The notes: generated from the letters alone by a model not told the origin. 64,000 nt of DNA from UMGS172 sp045592985 (GCA_045592985.1 JAZNVU010000046.1:1-64000); one strand, 5' to 3'. Shown: positions 8,146 through 17,528, numbered from the stretch's first letter. Translations and numbers: made by a program.

Positions 8146-9131
8146 TTATAACTCCTTCATTTATCAAGGATGCACTTCGTATCAGTTCTGTTCTTATGCT
8201 TGGTTCTACAGGTGAAATTATTACCGAAAAATCAGGTAACCTTAACCTTGGAACGCCTGGTATTATGGCAATGGGCGGAATTTCGGGAATAATCGGTGCA
8301 TATTATTACGAAAGAGCTGTTGACACTATCAATCCGATAGTGGCAGTTCTAATTACAATGGTTGCGGCCTTGATAGGTTCGTTGTTAACTTCGTTCATAT
8401 ATGCGTTTTTGACAATTACACTTAAATCCAACCAAAATGTTATTGGACTTGCCCTGACGACTTTCGGCACGGGACTCAGTAACTTTATCGGAGGACTTAT
8501 AAACAAGGCTAAAGGTGACAGCAGTGGTATAGCGGCTTTCCCTGAATTCGGTAAGATTTACCAAACGGCTTTGCCGGGAAGTTCCAAATTCGGAGCTTTT
8601 GGTGAAGCAGTAATGAACCTCGGATTCGTTTCTTACTTATCAATAATTATTGCTCTTGTGGCGGCGTATGTGATATTCAAGACTCGTGTGGGACTTAACT
8701 TAAGAGCTGTTGGTGAAAATCCCGCCACCGCCGACGCTGCGGGTATCAATGTTGATAAATATAAGTATTTAGCTGTTTGTATTGGAGGAATGATCTCCGG
8801 TTTGGGTGGTCTGCACTATGTGTTTACTTTCGCAAGAGGTAACTGGACCAGCAGTATTTTGGGCGACTTCGGTTGGCTTTCGGTTGCGTTGGTTATATTC
8901 GTAATATGGAAACCACATCTTGGTATTTTTGGTTCGCTGGTTTTTGGTATGCTGTATATTCTCGGCTTGGGAACCTATATGAATAGCGGTAGCAATATTA
9001 TGCGTGAATTACTGACAATGTTGCCCTATATTGTAACATTGATAGTATTGATATTTACCAGCACAAGAAAAAAACGCGAAAATCAGCCACCTGCACACTT
9101 AGGACTGTCATATTTCCGCGAAGAGAGATAA
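8142..9131 (+). CDS. Nucleoside ABC transporter permease 2
   Basis: A 329-residue permease partner (NupQ-like) with multiple transmembrane segments. It has the conserved STGEIITEKSGNLNLGTPG region and VGENPATADAAGIN, the coupling-helix motif that contacts the ATPase. It completes the four-gene importer. The ATGA overlap with permease 1 implies equal expression. Confidence 0.92.
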   Translation: MIITPSFIKDALRISSVLMLGSTGEIITEKSGNLNLGTPGIMAMGGISGIIGAYYYERAVDTINPIVAVLITMVAALIGSLLTSFIYAFLTITLKSNQNVIGLALTTFGTGLSNFIGGLINKAKGDSSGIAAFPEFGKIYQTALPGSSKFGAFGEAVMNLGFVSYLSIIIALVAAYVIFKTRVGLNLRAVGENPATADAAGINVDKYKYLAVCIGGMISGLGGLHYVFTFARGNWTSSILGDFGWLSVALVIFVIWKPHLGIFGSLVFGMLYILGLGTYMNSGSNIMRELLTMLPYIVTLIVLIFTSTRKKRENQPPAHLGLSYFREER

Positions 9132-9139
9132 CGGAACGC

Positions 9140-9168
9140 TTGACAACGTGTGTGTGTTGTGTTAAAAT
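9140..9168 (+). promoter_or_regulatory. Sigma-A promoter for scfA-scfB
   Basis: TTGACA at 9140-9145, a 17-base spacer and TAAAAT at 9163-9168, starting just 8 bases after the permease stop codon. Confidence 0.85.
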
Positions 9169-9220
9169 TACGGGTGAAAAAGGCGGTTTGCCTATCACTT
9201 TTTAGAATGGAGTAAACGTT

Positions 9221-9367
9221 ATGAACAGAATTAAGACTATCGAAACCAGAGATATCGCAAAGTCGGTTGTAAACGGCGGTTGCGGTGAATGTCAGACTTC
9301 TTGCCAGTCGGCTTGTAAAACCTCTTGCGGTGTTGCAAATCAGCAGTGCGAGAACGCTAACAAGTAA
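9221..9367 (+). CDS. scfA: SCIFF peptide (six cysteines in forty-five), RiPP precursor
   Basis: A 48-residue peptide starting MNRIKTIETRD. It has exactly six cysteines in the C-terminal half (21, 24, 28, 32, 36, 43), within CGECQTSCQSACKTSC and a final QQC. This is the nearly universal clostridial SCIFF peptide, which its radical-SAM partner modifies by forming a Cys-to-alpha-carbon thioether. The mature role is unknown. It lies under its own strong promoter and is separated from the maturase by a hairpin, so peptide is probably made in excess. Confidence 0.95.
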   Translation: MNRIKTIETRDIAKSVVNGGCGECQTSCQSACKTSCGVANQQCENANK

Positions 9368-9386
9368 TTTTTTAAAAAAGAGGAAC

Positions 9387-9414
9387 GCCGCCTTAATTTA
9401 AGGCGGCTTCTTTA
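9387..9414 (+). terminator. Attenuator-like hairpin between scfA and scfB
   Basis: GCCGCCTT (9387-9394) pairs with AAGGCGGC (9400-9407), followed by TTCTTTATT. It ends about 20 bases before the maturase start, so it likely sets the peptide-to-enzyme ratio through partial termination. Confidence 0.8.
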
Positions 9415-9426
9415 TTGGGAGTATTT

Positions 9427-10800
9427 ATGGTTCATTGTTATAAATTAAATGGATATAATATAGTGCTTGACACATGTTCGGGCTCAGTGCACTCGGTTGA
9501 CGAGGTGGCTTATGATATTATTTCGATGTATAAAGAAAAATCGGAAGAAGAAATAATTTCTTTCATTCTTGATAAATATAAAGACGACCCTTCGGTCACA
9601 AAAGAGGAAATAAAATTTTGTTTAGAGGATATTGCCGAACTTGAAAGTGCGGGCAAACTTTACTCTAAGGATGTTTATGAAAATCTTGCCATTGATTTTA
9701 AGAATAATAGCAACGTTATAAAGGCAATGTGTTTGCACGTTGCCCACACGTGTAACCTTAATTGTTCTTATTGCTTTGCAAGTCAAGGCAAATATCAGGG
9801 CGACCGCGCTTTGATGAGTTTTGAGGTTGGCAAACAGCCTTCTGATTTTCTTATTGCCAATTCGGGCACCCGTAAAAACTTAGAGGTTGACTTCTTCGGC
9901 GGTGAACCGCTTATGAACCTCGATGTTGTAAAACAGTTGGTAGAGTATGCACGTTCGATCGAAAAACAGCATAATAAAAATTTCCGCTTTACACTCACCA
10001 CTAACGGTGTTTTGCTTGATGATGAGGTTACTGAGTTCTTGAATAAGGAAATGGACAACGTTGTCTTGAGTCTTGACGGACGCAAAGAGGTGCACGACCG
10101 TTTTAGAAAAGACTATACGGGTAGGGGAAGTTATGACCTTATTGTGCCCAAGTTTCAACGTTTTGTCGAAAAACGCGGGGATAAGAGTTATTACATACGC
10201 GGTACATTCACGCACGAAAATACCGATTTTACTAAAGACATTCTGCACATGGCAGATTTGGGCTTTAAGGAACTTAGTATGGAACCGGTTGTTTGTCCTC
10301 CCGGTGACCCTTATGCGTTGACCGAAGCAGACAAGCCCGAACTTTACCGTCAGTATGAAATCTTGGCGAACGAAATGATAGAAAGAAAGAAAAACGGCAA
10401 GCCGATTACTTTCTATCACTATATGCTTGACCTTAAAAACGGACCTTGTATCTATAAGCGTATCACGGGTTGTGGTTCGGGTACCGAGTATATGGCGGTT
10501 ACTCCTTGGGGCGAACTTTTCCCATGCCATCAGTTTGTCGGTGACCCAAAATACAGCCTTGGCGACGTTTGGAAGGGTGTTACCAACAAAACGGCACAAG
10601 ACGAGTTCAGAAGTTGTAACGCTTATTCACGTTCTGAGTGTAAGGGTTGCTGGGCAAAACTTTATTGCTCGGGCGGTTGTGCTGCAAACTCCTACCATGC
10701 AACCGGTAAAATCAGTGGTGTTTATGAATACGGTTGCGACCTTTTCAAAAAGCGAATTGAGTGTGCTGTTATGATGAAGGTTGCCGAGGCGGATTTATGA
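9427..10800 (+). CDS. scfB: SCIFF maturase, radical-SAM/SPASM thioether synthase
   Basis: A 457-residue enzyme. I chose the ATG at 9427, preceded by GGGAG; a TTG at 9415 is less likely. Residues 1-95 form the peptide-recognition region. The radical-SAM cluster motif CNLNCSYC is at 109-116. The FFGGEPLMN motif follows. The C-terminus carries SPASM cysteines (CGSGTEYMAV, FPCHQF, CKGCWAKLYCSGGC) that bind auxiliary iron-sulfur clusters. It modifies the SCIFF peptide encoded just upstream. The stop overlaps the next gene by four bases (ATGA). Confidence 0.95.
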   Translation: MVHCYKLNGYNIVLDTCSGSVHSVDEVAYDIISMYKEKSEEEIISFILDKYKDDPSVTKEEIKFCLEDIAELESAGKLYSKDVYENLAIDFKNNSNVIKAMCLHVAHTCNLNCSYCFASQGKYQGDRALMSFEVGKQPSDFLIANSGTRKNLEVDFFGGEPLMNLDVVKQLVEYARSIEKQHNKNFRFTLTTNGVLLDDEVTEFLNKEMDNVVLSLDGRKEVHDRFRKDYTGRGSYDLIVPKFQRFVEKRGDKSYYIRGTFTHENTDFTKDILHMADLGFKELSMEPVVCPPGDPYALTEADKPELYRQYEILANEMIERKKNGKPITFYHYMLDLKNGPCIYKRITGCGSGTEYMAVTPWGELFPCHQFVGDPKYSLGDVWKGVTNKTAQDEFRSCNAYSRSECKGCWAKLYCSGGCAANSYHATGKISGVYEYGCDLFKKRIECAVMMKVAEADL

Positions 10801-12137
10801 GAACGCCGATAGTTGATTTTGTAAAATCTTATGGCGACAGTAACGCGATAAGACTTCATATGCCTGGACATAAAGGTAAGAGTTTTTTGGGCGTTGAGGC
10901 ATTTGACATTACTGAAATAAAAGGTGCCGATGTTTTAAGTGAGGCTCATGGTATTATTGCCGAAAGTGAACAAAATGCCGCCGAACTTTTCGGCAGTAGC
11001 CAAACATTTTTTTCGACCGAAGGCTCGTCGCTTTGCATAAAAACCATGTTGGCGCTCATAAATGCGCGAAAAAAAGGTGAACGTTGTAAAATTTTAGCCG
11101 CAAGGAATGTGCATAAATCATTTGTTTACGGATGTGCACTTTGCGATATTGATGTTGAGTGGCTAAATTCCGAGAAATCAGAGCATCTTTGTTCTTGCTC
11201 CGTATCACCGACTCGGCTGAAAAAGGTATTAAGTGATGCAAACGGTGGTTTTGATGCTGTATATGTCACAAGTCCCGATTATCTTGGCAATCTGCAGGAT
11301 ATAAAGGGTTTATCTTTAGTGTGCGACGAATGGGGAATACCGCTGTTGGTAGATAATGCACACGGCGCATATCTCAGGTTTTTGGAAGAGTGTTTGCATC
11401 CTATAAATTTAGGTGCTTCTTTGTGTGCCGATTCGGCTCATAAAACCCTGCCGGTGCTTACAGGCGGTGCATATCTGCATGTGGCCGAAAAGTTTGTGAT
11501 AGAGCCACAAACCGTTCGCTCTTATATGTCGGTTTTTGGGTCAACAAGCCCGTCATACCTTATTTTGCAGTCGTTAGACCTTTGTAACCGTTATATTGCC
11601 GACGGTTACCGCGAAAAACTTAAAGCCACAATTAATGACGTTGCGGTTTTGAAGCAAAAACTGGAATCTCACGGCTTTAAACTATACGGAGACGAGTCTT
11701 TGAAAATTACGGTTGACTGTGCCGATTTTGGTTTTAGCGGTGACAAGGTAGCCGAAGTTTTGAGAAATAACGGCATCGAAATTGAGTTTTACGATTCCAG
11801 GTTTGCTGTTATGATGTTTACACCCGAAATTTCTTCGGATGAAATTGCAAAGGTTGGAGAAGTGCTGTGTTCTCTAAAAAAAGGAATGGCGATTCCTCAA
11901 AAACAGTTTACAGCAGAGGAGTATAAAACGGCTGTGAGCATTAGAAAAGCGTTGTTTTCTGAGCAGGAGAGAGTGCCGGTTGAAAACGCGATTGGCAGGG
12001 TTTGTGCGGCTCCCACCGTTTCGTGCCCGCCGGCAGTTCCCGTTGTCATAAGCGGTGAAGTTATAACCGAAACGGTATCCCAAATTTTTAAGCACAACAA
12101 TATTACAAGCGTTAATGTAATCAAAGAAGAATCATAA
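10797..12137 (+). CDS. Orn/Lys/Arg decarboxylase-family PLP enzyme
   Basis: A 446-residue fold-type I PLP enzyme of the group that includes arginine/lysine decarboxylases (YaaO/SpeA-like). The start at 10797 overlaps the scfB stop. Motifs seen are HMPGHKG (21-27), the PLP-contacting D186-N-A-H189 and the Schiff-base lysine K216 in DSAHKTLPV. The length fits short Firmicutes members. The substrate cannot be decided from sequence. Its coupling to scfAB may only be positional. Confidence 0.85.
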   Translation: MRTPIVDFVKSYGDSNAIRLHMPGHKGKSFLGVEAFDITEIKGADVLSEAHGIIAESEQNAAELFGSSQTFFSTEGSSLCIKTMLALINARKKGERCKILAARNVHKSFVYGCALCDIDVEWLNSEKSEHLCSCSVSPTRLKKVLSDANGGFDAVYVTSPDYLGNLQDIKGLSLVCDEWGIPLLVDNAHGAYLRFLEECLHPINLGASLCADSAHKTLPVLTGGAYLHVAEKFVIEPQTVRSYMSVFGSTSPSYLILQSLDLCNRYIADGYREKLKATINDVAVLKQKLESHGFKLYGDESLKITVDCADFGFSGDKVAEVLRNNGIEIEFYDSRFAVMMFTPEISSDEIAKVGEVLCSLKKGMAIPQKQFTAEEYKTAVSIRKALFSEQERVPVENAIGRVCAAPTVSCPPAVPVVISGEVITETVSQIFKHNNITSVNVIKEES

Positions 12138-12244
12138 GTTGGTGTGTGACAAGTTAGTGCACACGGGTGACAGCATTTTAGACGGCAATACACAGCCTTA
12201 TTGGGAATAAGTTTGAAAAACTTGGGTTATGCTAAAAAAATATC

Positions 12245-12273
12245 TTGACATTTGACATAGTGATATATATAAT
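12245..12273 (+). promoter_or_regulatory. Consensus sigma-A promoter for the YceD-rpmF operon
   Basis: A perfect TTGACA at 12245-12250, a 17-base spacer and a perfect TATAAT at 12268-12273, 30 bases before the start codon. Confidence 0.92.
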
Positions 12274-12302
12274 AGTCTGTGTGACAATTTGAGGTGAGTG
12301 AA

Positions 12303-12800
12303 ATGGTTCTTGATCTGCGTTCGCTTTTTGTCAACGACAACGAGAGCCTTCCACTCGATTGCAGGTTCGACATGAGCGATGTTGAGTTCTACGGGGAAAA
12401 GCCTTTAAAGACTCCCGTGGCAGTTAACGGCAAAGCATACAGTCGTGCCGGCATTGTAACCCTTTCCGTTGTGTGCGACTGTGAATATTCGGCGCCCTGC
12501 GACCGCTGTGGGGTCGATACGGTAAAGCACTACATGGTTCCCATCGAGAGAGTTCTGGTCGCAAAGTTAGAAAACGGCGAGAACGATGAGATAATCCTGC
12601 TTGAAGATTTTAAGTTGGATTTGGAGGAACTGATTTTCACGGAAGTGGTACTTGCAATGCCGAGTAAACATCTCTGCAACGAGGAGTGCCTCGGACTCTG
12701 TCAGGATTGTGGAAAAAACCTTAACAACGGTCCTTGCGACTGTGCTACCAAAAGGGTTGACCCGCGTCTTGCAGCTTTGTCCAAATTCTTTGAGAACTAA
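12303..12800 (+). CDS. YceD/DUF177 protein
   Basis: A 165-residue protein of the YceD family, which is nearly always encoded just before rpmF and is linked to 23S rRNA and ribosome biogenesis. The ATG at 12303 is spaced correctly from GAGGTG; a GTG nine bases upstream would overlap that site. The C-terminal cysteine set CNEECLGLCQDCG probably binds zinc. It is the first gene of a two-gene operon with rpmF. Confidence 0.9.
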   Translation: MVLDLRSLFVNDNESLPLDCRFDMSDVEFYGEKPLKTPVAVNGKAYSRAGIVTLSVVCDCEYSAPCDRCGVDTVKHYMVPIERVLVAKLENGENDEIILLEDFKLDLEELIFTEVVLAMPSKHLCNEECLGLCQDCGKNLNNGPCDCATKRVDPRLAALSKFFEN

Positions 12801-12832
12801 CGAACAAAAGCGTAATTAAGGAGGCGTTAAAG

Positions 12833-13015
12833 ATGGCAGTACCTAAGAGAAAAACATCTAAGGCCAGAAAAAACAAAAGACGTTCCAACGTTTGGAAAAT
12901 GAGTGCTCCTGCACTTGTTAAGTGCAACCACTGTGGCGAGTTTAAGAGACCTCACCGTGTTTGCCCGGCCTGCGGTTTCTACAATGACCGCGAAGTAATT
13001 AAGGTTGAAGCTTAA
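12833..13015 (+). CDS. rpmF: 50S ribosomal protein L32
   Basis: A 60-residue ribosomal protein starting MAVPKRKTSKARKNKRRSNV. It has two CxxC pairs (CNHCGEF and CPACGFYND), so it is the zinc-binding form. It follows YceD by 32 bases with a GGAGG site. Confidence 0.97.
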   Translation: MAVPKRKTSKARKNKRRSNVWKMSAPALVKCNHCGEFKRPHRVCPACGFYNDREVIKVEA

Positions 13016-13027
13016 TTGAACCAAAAA

Positions 13028-13063
13028 AGGGGAAGGATTTTTAATTCCTTCCCTTTATTTTTT
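13028..13063 (+). terminator. Terminator after rpmF
   Basis: GGGAAGGA (13030-13037) pairs with TCCTTCCC (13046-13053) and is followed by TTTATTTTTT. Confidence 0.9.
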
Positions 13064-13103
13064 AACATTTATGAGTTAAAATGTTTAGAAAGAGGTGAGA
13101 GTG

Positions 13104-14408
13104 ATGTCGGTTAAAATATATTCGGTCGATAAAAAATGTGACCTTTACAAAGCGGGAGTCAGAGCAGGCGATGAACTCATTTCGCTTAACGGCAATGAGA
13201 TAATGGACGTGCTTGATTACAGATTTTATCAAAATGAGTGCAAGGTAGAGGTGAAATTTTTGTCTCGCGGCAAAGAAAAGACCTGCACTGTGTTAAAAGA
13301 CGAGTACGACGAATTGGGACTTTTGTTTGAAAGTTACCTTATGGATAAGCAACGCTCATGCCGTAATAATTGCGTTTTTTGTTTTATTGACCAATTACCC
13401 AAAGGTATGAGAGAGTCGCATTATTTCAAGGATGACGACTCAAGAATGTCCTTTCTGTTTGGCAACTATATCACACTTACCAATATAACCGAGCATGAGG
13501 TTGAACGCATTATAAAAATGCACATCAGTCCTGTTAATGTATCGGTTCATACCACTAACCCTGAACTAAGGGTTAAAATAATGAAAAACCGTTTTGCAGG
13601 TGAAGCGCTGAACGTTCTCTGGAGGCTGTGCGATGCAGGTATTGACATAAACTGCCAACTTGTCTTGTGCCCTGATTGGAACGATGGCGAAGAACTGAAA
13701 AGAAGCCTTGGTGACCTTATAAAGCACCCGTCAATCAAAAGTATAGCCTGTGTGCCGGTGGGACTCACCGGTCACCGTGATGGACTTGAGAACCTTATGC
13801 CTTTTGACAAACAGACTGCCGCAAATGTAGTTGATATAACCGAGCATTTTGGGTTGGAAACCGAAAAACTTTACGGTGACCGCAGGGTGTTTGCTGCCGA
13901 CGAATTCTATCTTATATCCGAAAGACCTATGCCTAAAGCACCGTTTTACGGCGATTTTCTGCAAATTGAAAACGGAGTGGGTATGTGGGCAAGTTTCGAG
14001 GCTGAATTTGAGGAATCGGTAGATGATGTTGAAGAACCTCAAACCAAGCGAAGCGTTACTGCAATCACGGGAGAAGCAGCCTTTCCGCTTATTTCAAATG
14101 TTGTTGACAATTTAAACAGCAAATGGCATAATTTAAATTGTAAAGTTGTGGCGATAAAAAACAACTTTTTCGGTGGAGAAATAACCGTTGCAGGTCTTGT
14201 GACAGGTAAAGATATAGTTGAGCAGTTAAAATGCACCGATATAGGTGACGAACTTATTGTTCCGTCGGTTATGCTGAGACATGAAAAGGATATGTTCCTT
14301 GACAGCATGACAATAGAAGAACTTGAAAAACAACTCAACACAAAGGTAAGAATAACCGAGAACGACGCATGGTCGTTGTTGTTAGCCCTTAAAGGCGAAG
14401 AAAAATAA
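13104..14408 (+). CDS. DUF512 protein (PDZ plus radical-SAM-like)
   Basis: A 434-residue protein. The ATG at 13104 follows AGGTGAG. Residues 1-65 form a PDZ-like domain (AGVRAGDELISLNG). The cluster motif CRNNCVFC lies at 86-93, then FIDQLPKGMR and a radical-SAM-like barrel, ending with the DUF512 domain. Members of this family commonly lie beside the ribosome-assembly GTPase der, as here (15 bases apart). Its reaction is unknown; an Fe-S role is inferred from the cysteines. Confidence 0.88.
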   Translation: MSVKIYSVDKKCDLYKAGVRAGDELISLNGNEIMDVLDYRFYQNECKVEVKFLSRGKEKTCTVLKDEYDELGLLFESYLMDKQRSCRNNCVFCFIDQLPKGMRESHYFKDDDSRMSFLFGNYITLTNITEHEVERIIKMHISPVNVSVHTTNPELRVKIMKNRFAGEALNVLWRLCDAGIDINCQLVLCPDWNDGEELKRSLGDLIKHPSIKSIACVPVGLTGHRDGLENLMPFDKQTAANVVDITEHFGLETEKLYGDRRVFAADEFYLISERPMPKAPFYGDFLQIENGVGMWASFEAEFEESVDDVEEPQTKRSVTAITGEAAFPLISNVVDNLNSKWHNLNCKVVAIKNNFFGGEITVAGLVTGKDIVEQLKCTDIGDELIVPSVMLRHEKDMFLDSMTIEELEKQLNTKVRITENDAWSLLLALKGEEK

Positions 14409-14423
14409 AGGAGGAGATACCAT

Positions 14424-15752
14424 ATGCCAAAACCCATTATAGCGGCGGTTGGACGGCCCAACGTCGGCAAATCAACACTTTTTAACAAACTTATCGGCAG
14501 AAGGTTGTCCATAGTCGATGACACCCCGGGTGTTACTCGTGACCGAATTTTTGGCGATGCTGAATGGCGTTCCAAAAAGTTCATGATGGTCGATACCGGC
14601 GGTATCGAACCCAAAACCGATGATATTATACTAAAAAAAATGAGAGCACAGGCAGAACTTGCAATAGATACTGCCGACGTAATCATTTTCGTTACCGATA
14701 TCAAAAGCGGTGTGACTGCGTCCGACCGCGAGGTTGCCGCCATGCTTCAAAAATGCGGCAAACCCATTGTACTTTGCGTTAATAAAGTTGACCGTCCCGG
14801 TGAAGTGCCTATGGAATTTTATGAGTTCTATAATTTGGGACTCGGTGACCCCATAGGCGTATCTTCTGTTCACGGTCACGGTACAGGCGACTTGCTCGAT
14901 AAGGTGTTCGAATATCTGCCCGAAGATTTTGGTGAAGACGAAGACGACGAGGTTATAAACGTTGCTGTTATCGGTAAGCCAAATGCAGGCAAATCTTCGC
15001 TTATCAACGCTATAAGCCGTGAAGAACGTTCGATTGTTTCGGATATTGCCGGTACCACGCGTGATGCTATTGATACGCTTGTTACGGTTGACGGTCAAAA
15101 GTTTAACTTTACCGATACTGCAGGTATAAGACGTAAAAGCAAGGTCGATGACGAAATAGAAAAATATAGCGTAATGCGTGCTAAAATGGCAGTAGAACGT
15201 GCTGACGTATGCGTTATTATGGTAGACGCAACCGAAGGCTTTACCGAGCAGGATTCAAAGGTTGCAGGCCTTGCTATGGAAGAGGGCAAGGCGGCTATTA
15301 TTGCCGTAAATAAATGGGATATTGTCGAAAAAGACGGTAAAACGATGGATTCTATGCGTAAACAGTTAATGCAGGATTTTTCTTTTATGCCTTACGCTCC
15401 CATAATCTTTATTTCGGCAAAAACAGGTCAGAGAATTGACCGACTTTTTGAACTTATCAAATTCGTTCATGCACAGAACACCATGCGCATTTCGACGGGC
15501 ATGTTAAACGAACTGCTTGCCGATGCAACGGCTCGTGTGCAACCGCCGACCGATAAAGGTAAGAGGCTAAAAATTTATTACATGACGCAGGCTTCGACCA
15601 AACCGCCCACATTTGTTTTCTTCTGCAACCGCGAGGAGTTGTTCCACTTTTCATATCAGCGTTATTTGGAAAATCAAATCAGGGCAACCTTTGGTCTTGA
15701 GGGTACACCTGTAAAATTCATAATCCGTGAACGCGGAGACCGAAAAGCATAA
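14424..15752 (+). CDS. der: Ribosome-assembly GTPase Der (EngA)
   Basis: A 442-residue essential GTPase for 50S maturation with two tandem G domains and a C-terminal KH-like domain. First P-loop: GRPNVGKST, with DDTPGVTRD, DTGGI and NKVD. Second P-loop: GKPNAGKSS, with DIAGTTRDAID, DTAG and NKWD. The KH domain ends with FIIRERGDRKA. The GGAGGAG site before the ATG is strong. It lies between the DUF512 gene and plsY. Confidence 0.97.
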   Translation: MPKPIIAAVGRPNVGKSTLFNKLIGRRLSIVDDTPGVTRDRIFGDAEWRSKKFMMVDTGGIEPKTDDIILKKMRAQAELAIDTADVIIFVTDIKSGVTASDREVAAMLQKCGKPIVLCVNKVDRPGEVPMEFYEFYNLGLGDPIGVSSVHGHGTGDLLDKVFEYLPEDFGEDEDDEVINVAVIGKPNAGKSSLINAISREERSIVSDIAGTTRDAIDTLVTVDGQKFNFTDTAGIRRKSKVDDEIEKYSVMRAKMAVERADVCVIMVDATEGFTEQDSKVAGLAMEEGKAAIIAVNKWDIVEKDGKTMDSMRKQLMQDFSFMPYAPIIFISAKTGQRIDRLFELIKFVHAQNTMRISTGMLNELLADATARVQPPTDKGKRLKIYYMTQASTKPPTFVFFCNREELFHFSYQRYLENQIRATFGLEGTPVKFIIRERGDRKA

Positions 15753-15783
15753 TTGAATTATTTGTCAAGGAGATTTTGAGAAG

Positions 15784-16461
15784 ATGACATGGTTCATATT
15801 TGCCGCTGCACTTGTTGGCTCCTATCTTATAGGAAGTATCAATATGGCGGTTATTATATCTAAATTTATAGCGCATGACGATATACGTGACCACGGAAGC
15901 GGAAACGCAGGCATGACCAACATGATGAGGGTTATGGGTTTTGTTCCCGGGTTTATCACTTTTTTGTTTGATGCTGCAAAAGGATTAGGCGTTTGTTTGC
16001 TTGCAAAATATTTGGTTTTTCCGTATCTTTTTGATGCTACCGGTTTGTCGGCATTCAGGCCCGAGTACGGTGCTTATTACTGTGCTGCACTTTGTATTAT
16101 AGGTCACGCTTTCCCTGTGTTCTTTGGTTTCAGAGGCGGAAAAGGTGTGGCAACCACGCTCGGAATAATGCTGGCTTGTCAATGGCAGGTAGGCGTTGTG
16201 GGACTCGGCGTGTTTTTGCTAGTGTTCGTTTTAAGCGGAATTATATCTTTAAGCTCTATTATTGCAGGTATATCATTACCGATTTTAAATCTGTTTTTTG
16301 CCTCCGGCAACGAACATTCGGTTGGAATACAGTCACTTTTGGTCGCAATAATTACGGTTACGGTAATTATTATGCACCGCTCAAATATAGTGCGTATTTT
16401 CCGCGGCGAAGAAAAGAAACTTAAAATACGCAAATCCAAAGGAGAACCGGAAAATGAGTAA
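15784..16461 (+). CDS. plsY: Acyl-phosphate:glycerol-3-phosphate acyltransferase PlsY
   Basis: A 225-residue membrane enzyme that makes lysophosphatidic acid from acyl-phosphate and glycerol-3-phosphate. It has about five transmembrane segments and the PlsY motifs GSGNAGMTN and GHAFPVFFGFRGGKG. Its 3' end overlaps gpsA by eight bases, pairing the acyltransferase with the enzyme that supplies glycerol-3-phosphate. Confidence 0.95.
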   Translation: MTWFIFAAALVGSYLIGSINMAVIISKFIAHDDIRDHGSGNAGMTNMMRVMGFVPGFITFLFDAAKGLGVCLLAKYLVFPYLFDATGLSAFRPEYGAYYCAALCIIGHAFPVFFGFRGGKGVATTLGIMLACQWQVGVVGLGVFLLVFVLSGIISLSSIIAGISLPILNLFFASGNEHSVGIQSLLVAIITVTVIIMHRSNIVRIFRGEEKKLKIRKSKGEPENE

Positions 16462-17449
16462 ACTCAGTATTCTCGGTACCGGGGGATGGGGCATTGCTCT
16501 CGGTATACATGCTTTCACGCTCGGTCATACCGTTCGTATGTGGTCACCATTTAAAGATGAGGTTGACATGCTTCTTTCAAAAAGAGAAAGCGAAAGACTG
16601 CTTAAAGGTGTAAAAATACCCGAACAAATTGTTATTACAGATAATATTGCTGAGGTTGATAACGCCGATATAACTATTTTGGCAGTTCCGTCGTTTGCCG
16701 TTCGTTCGACAGCAAAACTGTTAAACGGCACCAATTGCGGAATCGTTATAAACGTTGCCAAAGGTTTTGAAAAAGGCACACTCCTGCTTTTGTCACAGGT
16801 TATCGAGCAAGAATTACCCGACAAAAAAATCGTGGTTTTGTCTGGTCCCTCCCATGCTGAAGAAGTTGCACGAGGTGTTCCTACCACCGTTGTTTCGGCA
16901 TCGTTCGACAGCGAGGCGGCGACGTTTGTGCAAAAAGCACTTATTGGTCCTACGTTCAGAATATATACCAATCACGACATTGTAGGTGTTGAGGTCGGTG
17001 GTGCTATGAAAAATGTAATGGCGGTTGCAGCAGGTATTGAAAACGGTCTTAAAATAGGCGATAATACCAGAGCCGCTTTGCTGACTCGTGGACTTAACGA
17101 AATTGCAAAACTCGGTGTTAAAATGGGTGCCGAGATGAGGACCTTCATGGGCCTATCGGGATTGGGCGACCTTATTGTTACCTGTATGTCGGAGCATAGC
17201 CGTAACAATAGGTTTGGCAACCTTGTGGGTCAGGGTATCGATACCGCAGCCGCGTTAAAAGCGGTTGGTACTGTCGAAGGGTATTATGCCGCCGAAATTG
17301 CTCATGAATTGAGCAATAAGTATGGTGTTGAAATGCCTATTGCCAACGAGTGCTACAATATTTTGTTCAACGGTGCAAAGCCTATGGATGCCATAAAAAA
17401 TCTTATGACACGTCCCGGAACTACCGAAGACGAACAACCTTGGATGTAA
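16454..17449 (+). CDS. gpsA: NAD(P)+-dependent glycerol-3-phosphate dehydrogenase
   Basis: A 331-residue dehydrogenase that reduces dihydroxyacetone phosphate to glycerol-3-phosphate for phospholipids. The Rossmann motif is GTGGWGIALG. The catalytic-lysine region is EVGGAMKNVMAVAAG, followed by GLSGLGDLIVTC. Full length. It overlaps plsY and is the last gene of the block, followed by a terminator. Confidence 0.96.
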   Translation: MSKLSILGTGGWGIALGIHAFTLGHTVRMWSPFKDEVDMLLSKRESERLLKGVKIPEQIVITDNIAEVDNADITILAVPSFAVRSTAKLLNGTNCGIVINVAKGFEKGTLLLLSQVIEQELPDKKIVVLSGPSHAEEVARGVPTTVVSASFDSEAATFVQKALIGPTFRIYTNHDIVGVEVGGAMKNVMAVAAGIENGLKIGDNTRAALLTRGLNEIAKLGVKMGAEMRTFMGLSGLGDLIVTCMSEHSRNNRFGNLVGQGIDTAAALKAVGTVEGYYAAEIAHELSNKYGVEMPIANECYNILFNGAKPMDAIKNLMTRPGTTEDEQPWM

Positions 17450-17467
17450 ATTAAATAAAAAAATTTA

Positions 17468-17500
17468 GGGAGTTGCGAGATTTATCGCAACTCCCTTATT
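17468..17500 (+). terminator. Terminator after gpsA
   Basis: An 11-bp stem, GGGAGTTGCGA (17468-17478) with TCGCAACTCCC (17485-17495), is followed by TTATTTT. Confidence 0.92.
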
Positions 17501-17528
17501 TTGGCAGTATTTATATTTTGTGTATAAT
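17501..17528 (+). promoter_or_regulatory. Promoter for the FMN-lipoprotein gene
   Basis: TTGGCA at 17501-17506, a 16-base spacer and TATAAT at 17523-17528. It partly overlaps the T-run of the gpsA terminator. Confidence 0.6.
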
